This document shows positions 12,076-22,793 of a stretch of 64,000 bases of DNA, piece after piece. The notes under the pieces were generated by a model that searched no databases, was not told the origin of the DNA, and saw only the letters and a program-made list of their open reading frames with translations. This DNA is from Coptis chinensis. Taxonomy: Eukaryota; Streptophyta; Magnoliopsida; Ranunculales; Ranunculaceae. The stretch covers positions 62,733,501 to 62,797,500 of the forward strand of contig CM027381.1 in NCBI GenBank assembly GCA_015680905.1, in the 5' to 3' direction. The position numbers and the translations under genes were made by a program. Every line of letters starts with the position of its first letter. Positions within the stretch are counted from its first letter, which is position 1.

Positions 12076-12561
12076 GTGTTTTATGGATCATTGGATTGGA
12101 AATTCTCTACTGATCATTTTCATAACTCATTCGCCAAAATCGGACCAGTAACGAAGCGGCAAATTGAATTTGAAATTGCGCGAAATATCGAAAAAGTTCG
12201 GAATCCGAATTGGGCTTGGGCCCAAACCGCACGCACGTGCATGGCACACGTCTCCTTCCTTCCCAAATACGCAAACAGTCAGTTTCCTTTTCCATCCCGC
12301 CAGTTAACAAGGTTTAAAGGAAAACCTAACAGCCAAAAAAAAAACAAAAAAAACAAACACCTATTTACACTACGCCCACCAGCCCAAGTTCTCTCAAACA
12401 AATTTCCCAAACCACCGAAAACAGCCACCAATTCAAGCATCCAACCTGCCACCGTACCCACCATTGCCACCACCATTGTTTTTAGTTGTTTTTCATTAAA
12501 CTCGCCTCCTCCACCATCTACAAAACCATTGTTTGTTTCAAAAACTTCAATGGCGCTATAG
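12076..12561 (+). other. open frame of uncertain meaning upstream of the third ORF
   Basis: A 161-codon frame with basic, Ser/Pro/Thr-rich composition. It includes a Lys/Asn run and a Pro-rich end, and has no motif I recognise. 12230-12560 reads like promoter plus leader for the following ORF: CACGTG-type motifs near 12232-12255, a poly-A stretch at 12336-12355 and C/A-rich sequence afterwards. I favour leader over protein. Confidence 0.3.
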
Positions 12562-12991
12562 CAAAGAATTTTGCAGGAGCACGCATTTGCTGCCGACCGC
12601 TTCACGCCATTTTACGATGCGGAGATGATTAGGAGGGATTGGAACGGACTGTGGTACTTGACTGAGAGTTCTATCACTATGATTTGGTAGAACAGTTTTA
12701 TAAGAAGCGAGAATTTGAGGGGGATAGGATTTTCATTAAGGTAGCAGGAACGAGGAGGGAAGTAACGAGACAGTTGTTGGCTGAGCTGTTAGGTGTTACG
12801 CCTGGAAGCAACCTAGAAGCCACCATTCAGGAATCGTAGTATACTGGAGTTCCTGCTTTGATAAAAGATACTGTCGTGGAAGGTGAATACAATCCGAGTT
12901 CTCATTGCGTCCGCCAGTCAAGTCTGAGAACCAACCAACTGACTGTAGCTCAGTGGATTGGTAGGAACGTCCTCGGGAAAGAAAAAGTCAG

Positions 12992-13301
12992 CGAATAAGT
13001 ATAATTTCTGCATCCTCAATTTAATTTTTAATGTGATTAGAGGAGTGGGAAAGAGCATTGCGCCTCTTCTTGTATTGATCACTAAGATCATGCTCTCATT
13101 TAGAGCTATCACAAAATCTACTCCTATTATGATCAAATTGCATTCTAATGAAAGTATTTATACGGATTGCATCCAAGAGACTTGGCTGTTGTCTGAAGGA
13201 AATGTAGTTGAGTTGGAGGATGAAATGGAAGATATGACATGTCTGGATGAAGATGCATTAGATAGTTGTAGTTCTAATTTAGAACGCATGCAAGTGTTGC
13301 A
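12992..13301 (+). repeat. tandem duplication, copy 1
   Basis: About 310 bp starting CGAATAAGTATAATTTCTGC, repeated at 13342 with an offset of 350 bp. I count only a few substitutions between copies (for example CTATCACAAAATCTACT versus CTGTCACAAAATCTGCT). About 40 bp of unrelated sequence, 13302-13341, lies between them. Confidence 0.9.
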
Positions 13302-13341
13302 AACTGTCTGCAATGTCTGCACGTTCTCTAGATTTTGCAAA

Positions 13342-13651
13342 CGAATAAGTATAATTTCTGCATCCTCAATTTAATTTTTAATGTGATTAGAGGAGTGGGA
13401 AAGAGCATTGCGCCTCTTCTTGTATTGATCACTAAGATCATGCTCTCATTTAGAGCTGTCACAAAATCTGCTCCTATTATGATCAAATTGCATTCTAATG
13501 AAAGTATTTATACGGATTGCATCCAAGAGACTTGGCCGTTGTCTGAAGGAAATGTAGTTGAGTTGGAGGATGAAATGGAAGATATGACATGTCTGGATGA
13601 AGATGCATTAGATAGTTGTAGTTCTAATTTAGAACGCATGCAAGTGTTGCA
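13342..13651 (+). repeat. tandem duplication, copy 2
   Basis: Second copy of the 310 bp unit; the sequence diverges from copy 1 after TTGCAAACT. The frame continues into the C-terminal part of the third ORF, so copy 2 is joined to the original downstream sequence. Confidence 0.9.
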
Positions 13652-13945
13652 AACTGGCTTGCGTTGCATTTATGGTATTTGTGAAGATATCCGAGATAGA
13701 CAGATTGTAGTTCAAAATAAACAAACGAACCTTCAGACGAGAGTTGAAATGCTCGAAAGGGGTCAGGAAGATATCTTGTCTAACATGGAGACTATCCACC
13801 AGCATCACCAAGCCCAAGTATCACGATTACTTTCGGGATGAGATGGAAGCCTGGCGCTTGTTCCGAATAGAGATGCTACGACGCATGCCACCCTTGGAGG
13901 GTTCTGTTTCAGATGAGTCCGAGAGGCATGAGCGTCGTCACTGAA

Positions 13946-15130
13946 GAACAAATGGCGTAGGCAATTCATCCCAGGACCAATCTCCATCTCAGGGTCCATC
14001 TTCATCATATGGCTAGGTGTTCACCATCAGTTTGTGTTCGCTGTTATTTCATTGTTTTTATTGTTTTATTAGTTTGATTTTAATTCAGTAGTTAAATTTA
14101 AATATTAATTTGTTCATTTTATGTTGTTTGGATTTTATTTTTTTTAATATAATTGGTTATTTTCAAATTGTGTGTGTTTTTATCATTAATCCCACCTTTC
14201 CGAATTGTTTGGGGGTGGTAATATTTATACCGAGCATAATTCGTTATATGGTCATCTTCTGTAAAGTTGTCTTGGAGTAAAGGTTGAGAATTTGGCCGAT
14301 ATCGGCATATCTATGATTATGTGTGGTGGTAGCATGAAATCTAGGAGAGTTTAGAAGTTACTATTCTAAATCCAGTATAAAAGATACCAGGGTTGTTATA
14401 AAATCAAGAATATGGTTTGTTTCCGTTTTCGGGTTTGGAAATTTTCTATTTCCTGAAATTGCCTTAAACAATTTGGCAACTTGCCGATTCGTTTTGGAAG
14501 CTCAGAACCTATTTAAACCTCCTTCATTCTACACTCACAACCCACACTACACCCCACCATCATCTCTCACCTTTCACTCCAAGCTTTTCCTTCTTTTTCC
14601 TTGTAAACTTCTGCTTCAGCACTTACGAGCACACCTGCTCCCTAGACACTGTTAGAAATTTTACTCGAGGGCACCTGTGCCCAAGTTAAACGCGACTTGC
14701 GCCCAAAACACTGTAAATCCAAAAACACCCGAGCCCAAGTGGAGCGCACCTGCGCCCTGACCTCCGTAAACACGAAAATTTCCAATTTTCTACGTGTTGT
14801 TCCAGGATTTTTGGGAGCTGTTCCAAAGAGTAGTTGAGATGACATCTCCTATAGTCATACCTGAACAGTCTTTCGAAGATGTGTTAGGAACTGAGACCTA
14901 TGGATAACTCCTGAAGAAATTTCAGAACTAGTTCAAGTTTCTCATTAGGAATCAAGCCAACATTAGTGTCTTCCTCTACGCCGATTTTCTGGATTGTAGC
15001 ACGAGTCTCCACCTTTTTCCAAGATCCCCCAATCAACAACCGCCAAGCCGGACATATTATGGGCAGGTGGGTTTGCCAAACATGGTCGTGTAGCAAGTGT
15101 GGATGAACTAGCCTCTTCCCACACATGCAG
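13946..15130. other. 3' noncoding region of the Athila-type element, ending at a copia LTR
   Basis: TTTGGGGGTGGT at 14209-14220 resembles the polypurine tract but TGATAAG does not follow. A promoter-like CTATTTAAACC near 14509 is followed by C/A-rich, leader-like sequence (14520-14640) and by a GC-rich stretch with repeated GCGCCC/GCACCTG motifs (14660-14765). On the minus strand, 14884-15177 stays open for 97 codons but has no motif I know. The element's 3' LTR is absent; the copia LTR starts at 15131. Confidence 0.45.
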
Positions 15131-15840
15131 TGTTGGAATCTCCAAGAGTATTTCAAAATACTTGTGTGTGTGTGCAAAGTGGAGGAGATGAACTATGTGT
15201 GTTCTCTCCACTTTAGTGCATTGTGTTTAGTCCCACATTGGTGAACCACCACTAGCAAGTGAGGTATATGAGAAATCCCTCCATCATAAGGGCGTGCCCT
15301 TAGGGTACAAAGGCTTTTGTGTTAGGAGGGAGGACTCACCCAAAGCCACACACGCACGCGCCCGCCCGCCCCGCACCGAACCGAGTCGTGTCGTGTCGGG
15401 CTTGGGCTTATTGTCTAGTGGGTAGTGGCTTACCAATTGCCTAAACTTTTGCAGCAAGTTTCGGCTAGAGTTCTACTTCAACTTGGTTTTGTGAAACCGA
15501 CTTTGAGAGGTCTTCTTCTCCCATTTGGTAACCAATTGATACCTCTATAAAAACACATTGCTATGTCCATAGAGGGGATTGATTACATAACAGAGAGAGA
15601 TAGGAGCTAGAACTCGAGTGCACCAGCAAATCCTTTACAGACCAGACGCATAGAGAGACCAATACAACCTTCTATCCACCCTATACAGAAACCAGTACTT
15701 GTCTTCTTCTTCTTCTTCTATTCTTACTGTCAGCCGCTAGAGAGAGTTATATTGCTGTTCTAGAGGGTAGTCTGTTCTAGTGCAAAGTCAGGCTGCTGTT
15801 AACCATTGAATCCTGTGAGGAAGACGCCACTGTTGCCTTT
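15131..15840 (+). repeat. Ty1/copia 5' LTR (end approximate)
   Basis: Starts TGTTGGAATCTCCAAGAG, a common plant copia LTR start. It contains a TATAAAAA box at 15546-15553 and is followed by a leader and a copia gag start at 15974. I could not fix the 3' end of the LTR or a primer binding site. Confidence 0.6.
15546..15553 (+). promoter_or_regulatory. TATA box of the copia LTR
   Basis: TATAAAAA lies in the middle of the LTR; leader-like C/T-rich and TTC-repeat sequence lies downstream. Confidence 0.5.
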
Positions 15841-15973
15841 CCGCACCATTGGAAGGGGCGAAATCTTTCCTTAAGGACAGCCTAATCCGCGCCTTGGTTA
15901 TTACCTGTTATTCTGTCCTTGTCTTCTATTGTTTTCTTTTATTTGTTTACAACAATCTTAAGGAAAGATCAAG

Positions 15974-16153
15974 ATGTCTACACGTGTTGACACCACGCCG
16001 ATCAAAGAAACCAATTCTGGAGTCATGGAAGTTACTTCGTCTATGAGAGATGCTGCACCTCTACTGAATGCTCGCAACTTACCCAATGTGTCAAAGATTG
16101 AATCCTTCAACGGTTCACACTTCAAGCAATGGAGTCAGAAATATTTATTGTGA
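15974..16153 (+). pseudogene. gag: copia gag, first 59 codons, truncated
   Basis: The frame starts ATGTCTACACGTG and reads through LPNVSKIESFNGSHFKQWSQ, the usual start of Ty1/copia Gag (a pattern of the type KL..F.G.NF..W). After KYLL it runs into the CACTA sequence at about 16148 and stops at a TGA that belongs to that sequence. The rest of the copia element is not found in this window, including beyond the far end of the CACTA element. Confidence 0.75.
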
Positions 16154-16470
16154 CGCCTACAGGGCGTTGGAATTTAGGCGTCTGTGTTGGTGTTAGAAAT
16201 TTTTGTGACGCCATTATGCCGTCACAATTCACATATTTACTGACGCCTGTACGCCATCACTAAATGTGCATTACTAACGCCTGTATGCCATCACTAAATG
16301 TGAATTACTAACGCCTCTACGCCATCACTATTGAACTTTCGAATCACCTAAAAAACTGGCGCTATAACTTGGCGCCAAAACAAATTAACGCCTCAGTGCC
16401 GTCAGTTATCATAAATTTGTCTTTTTTTTAAAATGCTTACTGACGCCTGTCAGGCGTCACAAATTATTAT
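16148..16470. repeat. left subterminal repeat array of the outer CACTA
   Basis: At least eight copies of TGACGCC or its complement and variants (TAACGCC, GGCGTC, GCCGTCA), often paired as small inverted repeats separated by about 8 bases. Such arrays are the binding sites of TNPA-type proteins in CACTA elements. Confidence 0.75.
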
Positions 16471-17577
16471 TTATTTGAAAAAAAATAATATTTGTTTTTG
16501 GTTTCCATTCTTATATTTATATATTTTTTTCCCTGAAATCACCTGCATAAATACAACCACATAAACCCCAAACAAGCAATTATACACAAGGAAAATCTTA
16601 GTAATAACCATCACCAAAATTTGACTAAGTATATATATCACTAAATAATAAATAACATGTAGATTAAAAGATATAAATGTATGGATATAGCAGAATCTAC
16701 CAACATACTATTTCAATATAATCCCTATACAACAACTCAATATCACATCCTACGAAGCAAGAGCATGGAGTCCTTGACGATTCTCTTGGTGGTCTCGCTC
16801 TAAAACATACACACCCTGGACCAAGCTGGCAGCTACAGATCTTCGGTGATGTGTATTTTTCCTTCATAAAAAGAAAAAAATTCATTTCAACTAGACCTTA
16901 GTCAATACAAGCTAAGGAACCACTAAAACAAGCTATTGATTAGTCAATATACACAATTTTCACTAACCGTGCAGTCGCAACATAATATGCTCTTCCACAT
17001 GCATGATTTCACAAAAAAAAATGAAGTTTACTAGCATTTAGACTGTTAAGAGTAGAACCTTTTCAGCACTCCTAAACCTCGGCTTCCAACCACAGGAGAA
17101 TCAAGCTTCAAGTCATCAACTGCATCACAAGAGAATCAAGTTTACTTCTTGTCTAATAAGAGACTATGCACTCTAACCTTCACCTATAGAGAAATTAAAC
17201 TCAACTACAACTTCCTTTGAAAAAATATTAATCGTTGTGTCGAAGAAGCTGCACCTTTCAATGTTTGTTTACTACAACACTATCCAACTTATAAAGAACA
17301 ATTATGCTAATTTAAAATTTCTAAAATTATCATTGATCCACGAGAGCGGAAAAAAAAACACCCAACTCTTATCAATAGTACAACATATAAATTATTAGAT
17401 TTTATGTAAAATGTATCCATGAATAACATAAATGATGTGATCTAGTTACCAAGACAACAAGATCATAAGTAATTAAAAAAGTAACAGTTCAATTTCGAAC
17501 TACTCACCTTTCTTTCAAAGCAAGAATTCTAGAATTAAACAAAATGGGCTATAGTATGCTAAAGACAAAATTCTGAC
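16471..17577. other. outer CACTA interior, no recognisable gene
   Basis: AT-rich sequence. The minus-strand frame at 16697-16885 has no known motif. It probably contains the downstream part of the captured minus-strand transcript. Confidence 0.4.
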
Positions 17578-17646
17578 CTTCACTTTCTTGAATACATCTC
17601 TGAATCCTAACTCTCTAAGCACTTGCTCGCAAATTCTGCAGAGAAG
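17578..17646 (-). pseudogene. captured DUF89 phosphatase exon C
   Basis: Reads LLCRICEQVLRELGFRDVF and KKVK, 23 codons with no stop, between an acceptor ending TTGTAG and a donor GTCAG. This strongly resembles the segment of plant DUF89-family metal-dependent phosphatases (Arabidopsis At2g17340 type, related to the C-terminal domain of pantothenate kinase PANK2). Those proteins act in metabolite damage control. It continues exon B in frame. Confidence 0.8.
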
Positions 17647-17718
17647 CTACAAAAATCCAGAAAATACAACTTTAGCAACTGAACCTTATACTCCTAAAAG
17701 CTACCAAGTTTTACTCAC

Positions 17719-17785
17719 AACATAATCAGGAGGCCCGCCATGGCTTTCAGGATCTTTCTTTATGTCCTCCAGTAACTCTGTATAC
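17719..17785 (-). pseudogene. captured DUF89 phosphatase exon B
   Basis: Reads YTELLEDIKKDPESHGGPPD and YV, matching the conserved DUF89 N-terminal region. The acceptor ends ATTATTAG and the donor is GTGAGT. It joins exon A (split codon G|TAT) and exon C in frame. The introns, 65 and 72 bp, are present, so the fragment was copied from genomic DNA, not mRNA. Confidence 0.8.
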
Positions 17786-17853
17786 CTAATAATACACAGA
17801 ATTATCAGAAAAAAAATCCAACATATATATTAAGAAACACTTGATAGTAGTAC

Positions 17854-18095
17854 CTTTGACCAAACTTTTGAGCTTTAGCAGGAGCATCAACAACACTAGT
17901 GTCACTTTCTGCCCTTTGTCTCCCAAGAAAATAATTAGGATTCATCAAAGCGGAATCAGCAGTAATAGGCCTTCTCAACGGCTAATTAGGCATACTCATA
18001 TCAATAATAACAACACATTTTTGCGGTGATGTTTCTCGTACACATATATACTTATCTGATTCCATCGTTACATGTGTAATTCCAATACTAGGCAA
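17854..18095 (-). pseudogene. chimeric exon: clathrin heavy chain N-terminus fused to DUF89 phosphatase
   Basis: The 5' part (18095 to about 17934) reads [30 protein letters not shown] and PLRRPITADSALMNPN, the start of the clathrin heavy chain beta-propeller. The motif NPQFITFT is missing after GI, a small deletion. The 3' part (about 17921 to 17854) reads RAESDTSVVDAPAKAQKFGQ, the DUF89 phosphatase. An in-frame TAG replaces the Gln before PLRR, a probable CAG to TAG change. The acceptor before LPSIG (ATTTGTAG) and the donor after AAAG (GTACTA) look usable. Clathrin heavy chain builds coated vesicles; DUF89 proteins are cytosolic phosphatases. The fusion is specific to this transposon copy as far as can be seen. 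I see no clathrin exon 1 upstream. Confidence 0.8.
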
Positions 18096-18345
18096 CTACA
18101 AATCACATAAAAACATAATCAGCTCAACATTCAATAATTCAGATCCAACAGATCTGAAGACTAACTAAACTTTAATCAATCAAATCGATATTGAAACTAA
18201 ATAGATCACATCAAAATGTCTGGTTAACAAATCTCTTCCAAAGTTGCTGCGCTAAAAGAATGGCATCAATCTGCAAGAATTGGACTTATTTTAGCCCTAA
18301 CAGTCCCATATAAAATAGCAAAGGTAAGAGATTTCATTGAACTAA

Positions 18346-18900
18346 CACTACAACAGAGCATGGTTTTCGCAGCACCATACCCCATCGCTAAAGGTGCCTT
18401 TGAGCGTGGCAAAAGATCTGTCGCAACGCACCAGATGGCGTTGCAAAGGCGTGGCTAAAAAGTGCATCTCAAATACTCAAATGCAACGCCAAAAGTGGCG
18501 TGGCAAATGTTCATAGTTTGTTGCGACGCCTATGGACATTGCTAATACACTAATTCCGTTGCTACTTCATTTATGAAAATTAAATTAATTGCAAATTTAT
18601 TACAAACTATTTGCAGCGCTTGGCGTCGCAAAAGAGAGCTTGTAACAACTAGGATGGCGTTGCAAAAGTGATACCTTTAGCTGCATAACTAGGCATCGCA
18701 AAAGGCAACCTTTTGCTACACTATTTCCGTTGCGGAAAGTTTGAATTTTTAGCTGTACATTTGGCGTGGCAACAGACGTCCATAAATTTAGCGACACACC
18801 AAGTGTGGCAAAAAGTGTCTACGTTACGGTATCATCAAATCTTTTAGCTACACCAAAATTGTTGCGAATGATATAAATTCTAGAAAAGCACACGCTTTAT
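18346..18900. repeat. left subterminal repeat array of the inner CACTA
   Basis: Many copies of TTGCAACGCC, GGCGTTGCAAAAG and variants (GGCGTCGCAAAAG, GGCGTGGCAA) in both orientations. The motif differs from the outer element's TGACGCC, so these are two separate CACTA families. Confidence 0.8.
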
Positions 18901-19800
18901 TTGGGACGCATTTAGCCTTACAAATGGTGCAATTCATATATATACCTGTACATTTTCATTTACATAATCCTGCCCAAAACAATTTTTATAGAACACAGTA
19001 ACCCTATAACAATTCACCACAAATCATAACAAAATGAATTTCATTACTAAATCATTCAATACAAAATATCTTAAAGAATTCATATAACTATTTTTTGTGA
19101 AAAAATATCGCCTCACATAATCTTAACAATGTTCAACTAAATTTAGACGAATTATTCAAAACTAAAATTCCACAAATAATGTCTATAGCATGCTAATTTG
19201 AGCAGCATCCACTCGGAGCTTCTTCTTGATTCTACTACTTCTGGCAACCAATCGACCAATCTGGCACAACAAATTAAAAAAAAAAATCACTTTAGTAAAT
19301 TTATTAGAAATATTAATAAACCTAATATACACAAGTTGGCAATGCATGTGAAACTATGCACCTCCTATATGCGTGCGTAAATTGGTGCCCATAGCCAAAA
19401 GCTTAGAAAGAACTTATCAAAGTTATAACTCGATCACATTCATGAAGGTACAGATCAAATAAGAAGACAAAAATAGCCAAAAGCTAATGGATTTTGAACT
19501 AAATTGTACATGTAAATGCCACACCATTAAAAAACCTCGTGTCATAAAGTTATCACCAATGAAACAATAAAATAAGCAAGGCTAAACATCAAGTAAATCA
19601 AGCAAACAAGCTCAACTACAAAAAGCAGTTCCAACAGATGGCAGAGTCAAATGTAAAGGTATCGGGCGTGGGATGCTTCCTATATACTCAAAATAAAAGG
19701 ACTCAAATAAGAGTTGTGGGCATAGCAGCTCATTCCCAACTCCAGGCACAACATAAGAGGGAGGTGTGGTATATTTGTCAACACGTTGCTACATGCATTG
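18901..19800. other. inner CACTA interior, no gene seen
   Basis: AT-rich. 19627-19680 (GCAGTTCCAACAGATG to GGGATG) is repeated with small changes at 22739-22793, bracketing the organelle-like block. Confidence 0.45.
19627..19680 (+). repeat. direct repeat flanking the organelle-like block, copy 1
   Basis: GCAGTTCCAACAGATGGCAG to GTATCGGGCGTGGGAT. Copy 2 at 22739-22793 differs by a few bases and a short deletion. Confidence 0.75.
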
Positions 19801-22735
19801 GTTTGACTCAATAACTGCTTTCTTATCGTTAGAACACGTTTTTGACCTTATCGGTCCCATCTATCATTAGAGTTTGAAAACGAGATATTTCTCATTGTAG
19901 AAATGGGCTTCTAGCTCGTTTAGGGCTTTAGTTGTCCTTCACTCTATTACCTTCTATTCGAAGTCTCGTTTAGGGCCCGTAGACATGCAGTAACCTGGCT
20001 CCGTTAACTCTTGTCTATAGCCTGCGGATACGGTGGCACTCCTCAACGAGCATCGAAGCCAAGATATCACTGCTGTGTATTGTGGCGTTAAACCCATACC
20101 CCTAGGCGGCAAGTTAAGATAGAATATCCCTTAGGGGTTGACTTATCCTTTTCTTGCCCTAACCTAGGCTTGTGTGGAACACATACTCAAAGAAAACCTA
20201 TTTGTCCGGCCGGATGACATGATCTGGAGAGAACAAGAACAATCCGGAGCTACATACATTCTTTTTACTGCGTTCATCGACTCTCATGGATTACTCCCTT
20301 TGCCTTTTTTTGGGCTATGGGAGTCATCCTTGAGTCCGTACCAAAAACTTTCTAGAGGTGCCTATAAGGAAGTGGAAATAAAAAGGATGATTCCAGCCGT
20401 AGTTTATTGGCTGTTAGGTCGGTGAAACTGTCCCTGTAGCTAAAGGCAGTAGTTCGCATTCTAGTTCTATTTTTGTAGACTAGATGGGACCTCAACTTGG
20501 TTTCCAAAAAGCAACCGACTCTTTCCGTGTCTAGTCGAAGCGGTACAAGGCACTCGCCCTTACTACCTCTGAACTGTTATGGCTTTCTTACTTGCTACGC
20601 GCTCTACCGGCCGTGTAGCGGTTTTTGCTCCAGCTCCAGGTGCAGGGGCAAATCCAGGTGCTATTACTTTTTGAGTTCGAGCAGATTGAGAGGCAGGGCC
20701 AAAGCCCGTTGATTAACCAAATCTACCGAAAGCAAAGGCAGCTTACCCCGCATCTTAACAAGCAGCTAAGGCAGAAACCCCATTAACCCATAACGTCTTT
20801 CTCTTTCTCCAAATTCCAGAGTTGTCTACAGTGACAACTTGATCCAAAACGATAAGCGAAGGCATCAGGAGGAAAAACTTTTTGTTAGGGTGATTCTGGG
20901 CTCCCGAATAAGCAAGTCGCTATCTGATCCATGAAAACCACATCATATAGTTGGACTATAGATTCTCTTCCCCCAACAAACATGCACTTTTCAGAGTTGC
21001 CGTTGCCCAGGTGGCGTTGGTGGTATCGTATATAAGATCACGCCTGGTTTTAGGAAGGGCTTTCCCTCATCTAAATGGTGGTGTGTTCTCATCTTTTGAA
21101 AGAAAGATGTACAGTGGCGGTCTTCTCGTCAATCTTTGGAGCTGAGCTAGGCACTTGCTATAGGGCGACCGACCGAGACTCTACTCTGGCAGCTGAGCTT
21201 CTTTACTGTCTCTTGTGCTGGTTGTTCAATACTCCCATCAATCAACGGAACGTAGTGTGGTAGCTCTGCCATCTGCAGCGAAGGAAAGATAAGAGCAATC
21301 AATCGGCCGATATAATATCTTTTTTGATTCCACAACCAGTGCCTCTATCGAAAGAGAACAAGTCACCTATTCCATCCCCGTTCTTTCTGCTTTCGTGGGA
21401 TAGGAATGAATGAAGAAAATGACGATCGATGCTTCCGCTCTTGGCAATACCACTGTGGTTGAATCACTATCCGGTGCTCTCTTTCTGTTTGCAAGAAAAG
21501 AAGGAGCTGCTGCTCTTACAGATGCTATTTCATCCGGTCCTATGTTTGCAATTGAATCACCAACAACCGCTACTTGGTACACTAACCGCATGACTACTAT
21601 TGAAAGAAGCGATTGGAGGAATAACCGCTGCTAGAAAGGGAATTGATTCCCTAACCGGCTGTTGGTGTTATATCGAAACCGCTCTTTCTCTTTTCGGTGG
21701 TTCGGTCGGTTAATCAATAGTCGAATCAATGGAAACCTCCTTCTTCTTCCCGGTACCGCCGTTGATGCAATAAACGGTCTTGTTGGAATTGAATCAGAAT
21801 ATGCCCAGAAGGAACTGTTTTGGACACCAGAGCAAGGAGATACAGCTTGAGCTCACCTCTCACTCTCTCACTCTTTGACGGACAAACTCTCTACGTTCGT
21901 ACCTGCAGCTAACAAGTCAGAAGTGTCCCCTGAGTCCTAATTCAGACTAGAATTGTTCTTTATCTGCATTATCCAATAGCCCATAGACGCTTGGGAAAAC
22001 CTACTTGAAACTAGAGTTCACGCTTATAAAAGGGAAAGAAAGAGTGAAAGCACCCGCTGGCGTCTTTGACGGTATTTCCCCGCGATGCAGTTTCGGATGC
22101 GGCTACCTATGGTGGTGAAGAGGCTGCAAAGGAAGCGAGAGGGGCGAAGAAGATGCGAGAGGCAAAGACAAGCTTTTTTGAAAGCGACAATGCTGCCTGA
22201 GAATCCCAAGTCGATCACGAGATTGCAAAGTTGAGAAACATGACCGCCGCGAGGTCTTCTCTTCTTGCTTCGTCGCGGTTTGGATCTGAAACTGCTATGG
22301 CTGAAGCTGAATCAGTTGTCACTCCTTTGGCTCCTCACTTCAAACTCTCTGAGGTCGTGTTATCCACTCCTTCATCAAGGTTAGGTCGACCAGACCAGGA
22401 TTGAGTCGAGTACGACCCAACTCTAGAGGCGAACCGGGAAAAGGATGCTCCACCTCGCCGGTCGTTTATGCCCATATATACACCCTCTTACTTCTATACT
22501 ATAGGCTAGGCTTCGATCGAAGTGTGTTGAGCTTGTTGAACGGTATGTCCCGCATAAGACAATAGAATAGGTGGATTTTAGATGCCGATGCGTTTCGGCT
22601 TTCGCTGGTCTCCAGTGTGGGCCACTTCCTCGGTAAGAACTAGTCGCAACCCGTTTTATAAGGAGAACATAATATGGTTGTTCTCCTTTTCGGTTTTATA
22701 ACTAGCGCTTTGGGACTAGTTATCCCGTGTGGGAT
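19800..22735. other. organelle-like (mitochondrial-type) insertion inside the CACTA element
   Basis: About 2.9 kb with clearly higher GC and a different base style from the AT-rich surroundings; it looks like plant mitochondrial intergenic DNA. It carries several open frames (for example plus 20174-20425, 20497-20712 and 21410-21634) with no motif I can name. No standard mitochondrial gene, rRNA or tRNA was recognised. The assignment rests on composition and general appearance only, so it could also be a captured nuclear gene or another GC-rich repeat. Comparison with plant mitochondrial genomes would decide. Confidence 0.45.
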
Positions 22736-22745
22736 AAGGCAGTTC
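22659..22745 (+). repeat. duplicated block, copy 1
   Basis: ATAAGGAGAAC..ATATGGTTGTTCTCC through GTGTGGGATAAGGC. It recurs at 24052-24136 with small indels. It contains a short inverted repeat (GGAGAAC / GTTCTCC). Confidence 0.85.
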
Positions 22746-22793
22746 CAACAGATGACAGTCAGATGTAAAGGTATCGGGCATGGGATTTCTGAC
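22739..22793 (+). repeat. direct repeat flanking the organelle-like block, copy 2
   Basis: GCAGTTCCAACAGATGACAG to GTATCGGGCATGGGAT; pairs with 19627-19680. Confidence 0.75.

Larger units (their letters stand above)
12550..13945 (+). pseudogene. third ORF of the Athila-type element, plant-transposon-protein-like, broken
   Basis: The translation, in several frames, includes HAFAADRFTPFYDAEMIRRD, then REFEGDRIFIKVAGTRREVT, then LTVAQWIGRNV, KYNFCILNLIFNVIRGVGKS and a long acidic segment. The order resembles the 'putative plant transposon protein' domain often encoded downstream of, or near, pol in Athila/Tat-type elements; that assignment is by memory. A stop lies directly after MAL near 12559, another near 12838, and frameshifts near 12680 and 12975. 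Part of it is duplicated in tandem. Its C-terminus is charged and looks coiled-coil (13650-13840). The role is unknown. Confidence 0.5.

Noticed and set aside
12942-12971. tRNA-like GTAGCTCAGTGGATTGGTAG
   Set aside because: Resembles a D-arm, but no matching acceptor or T arm follows and the stretch is in frame with the third ORF (LTVAQWIGRN).
14209-14220. Polypurine tract with a 3' LTR
   Set aside because: TTTGGGGGTGGT is present but no TGATAAG-type LTR start follows; related sequences have the same motif internally.
16148-16470. CRISPR-like regularly spaced short repeats
   Set aside because: Plant nuclear context; the repeats are in both orientations and are typical CACTA subterminal motifs.
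20174-22218. Several open frames of 60-83 codons in the GC-rich block
   Set aside because: No recognisable motif, no consistent strand; longer frames are expected by chance in GC-richer DNA.
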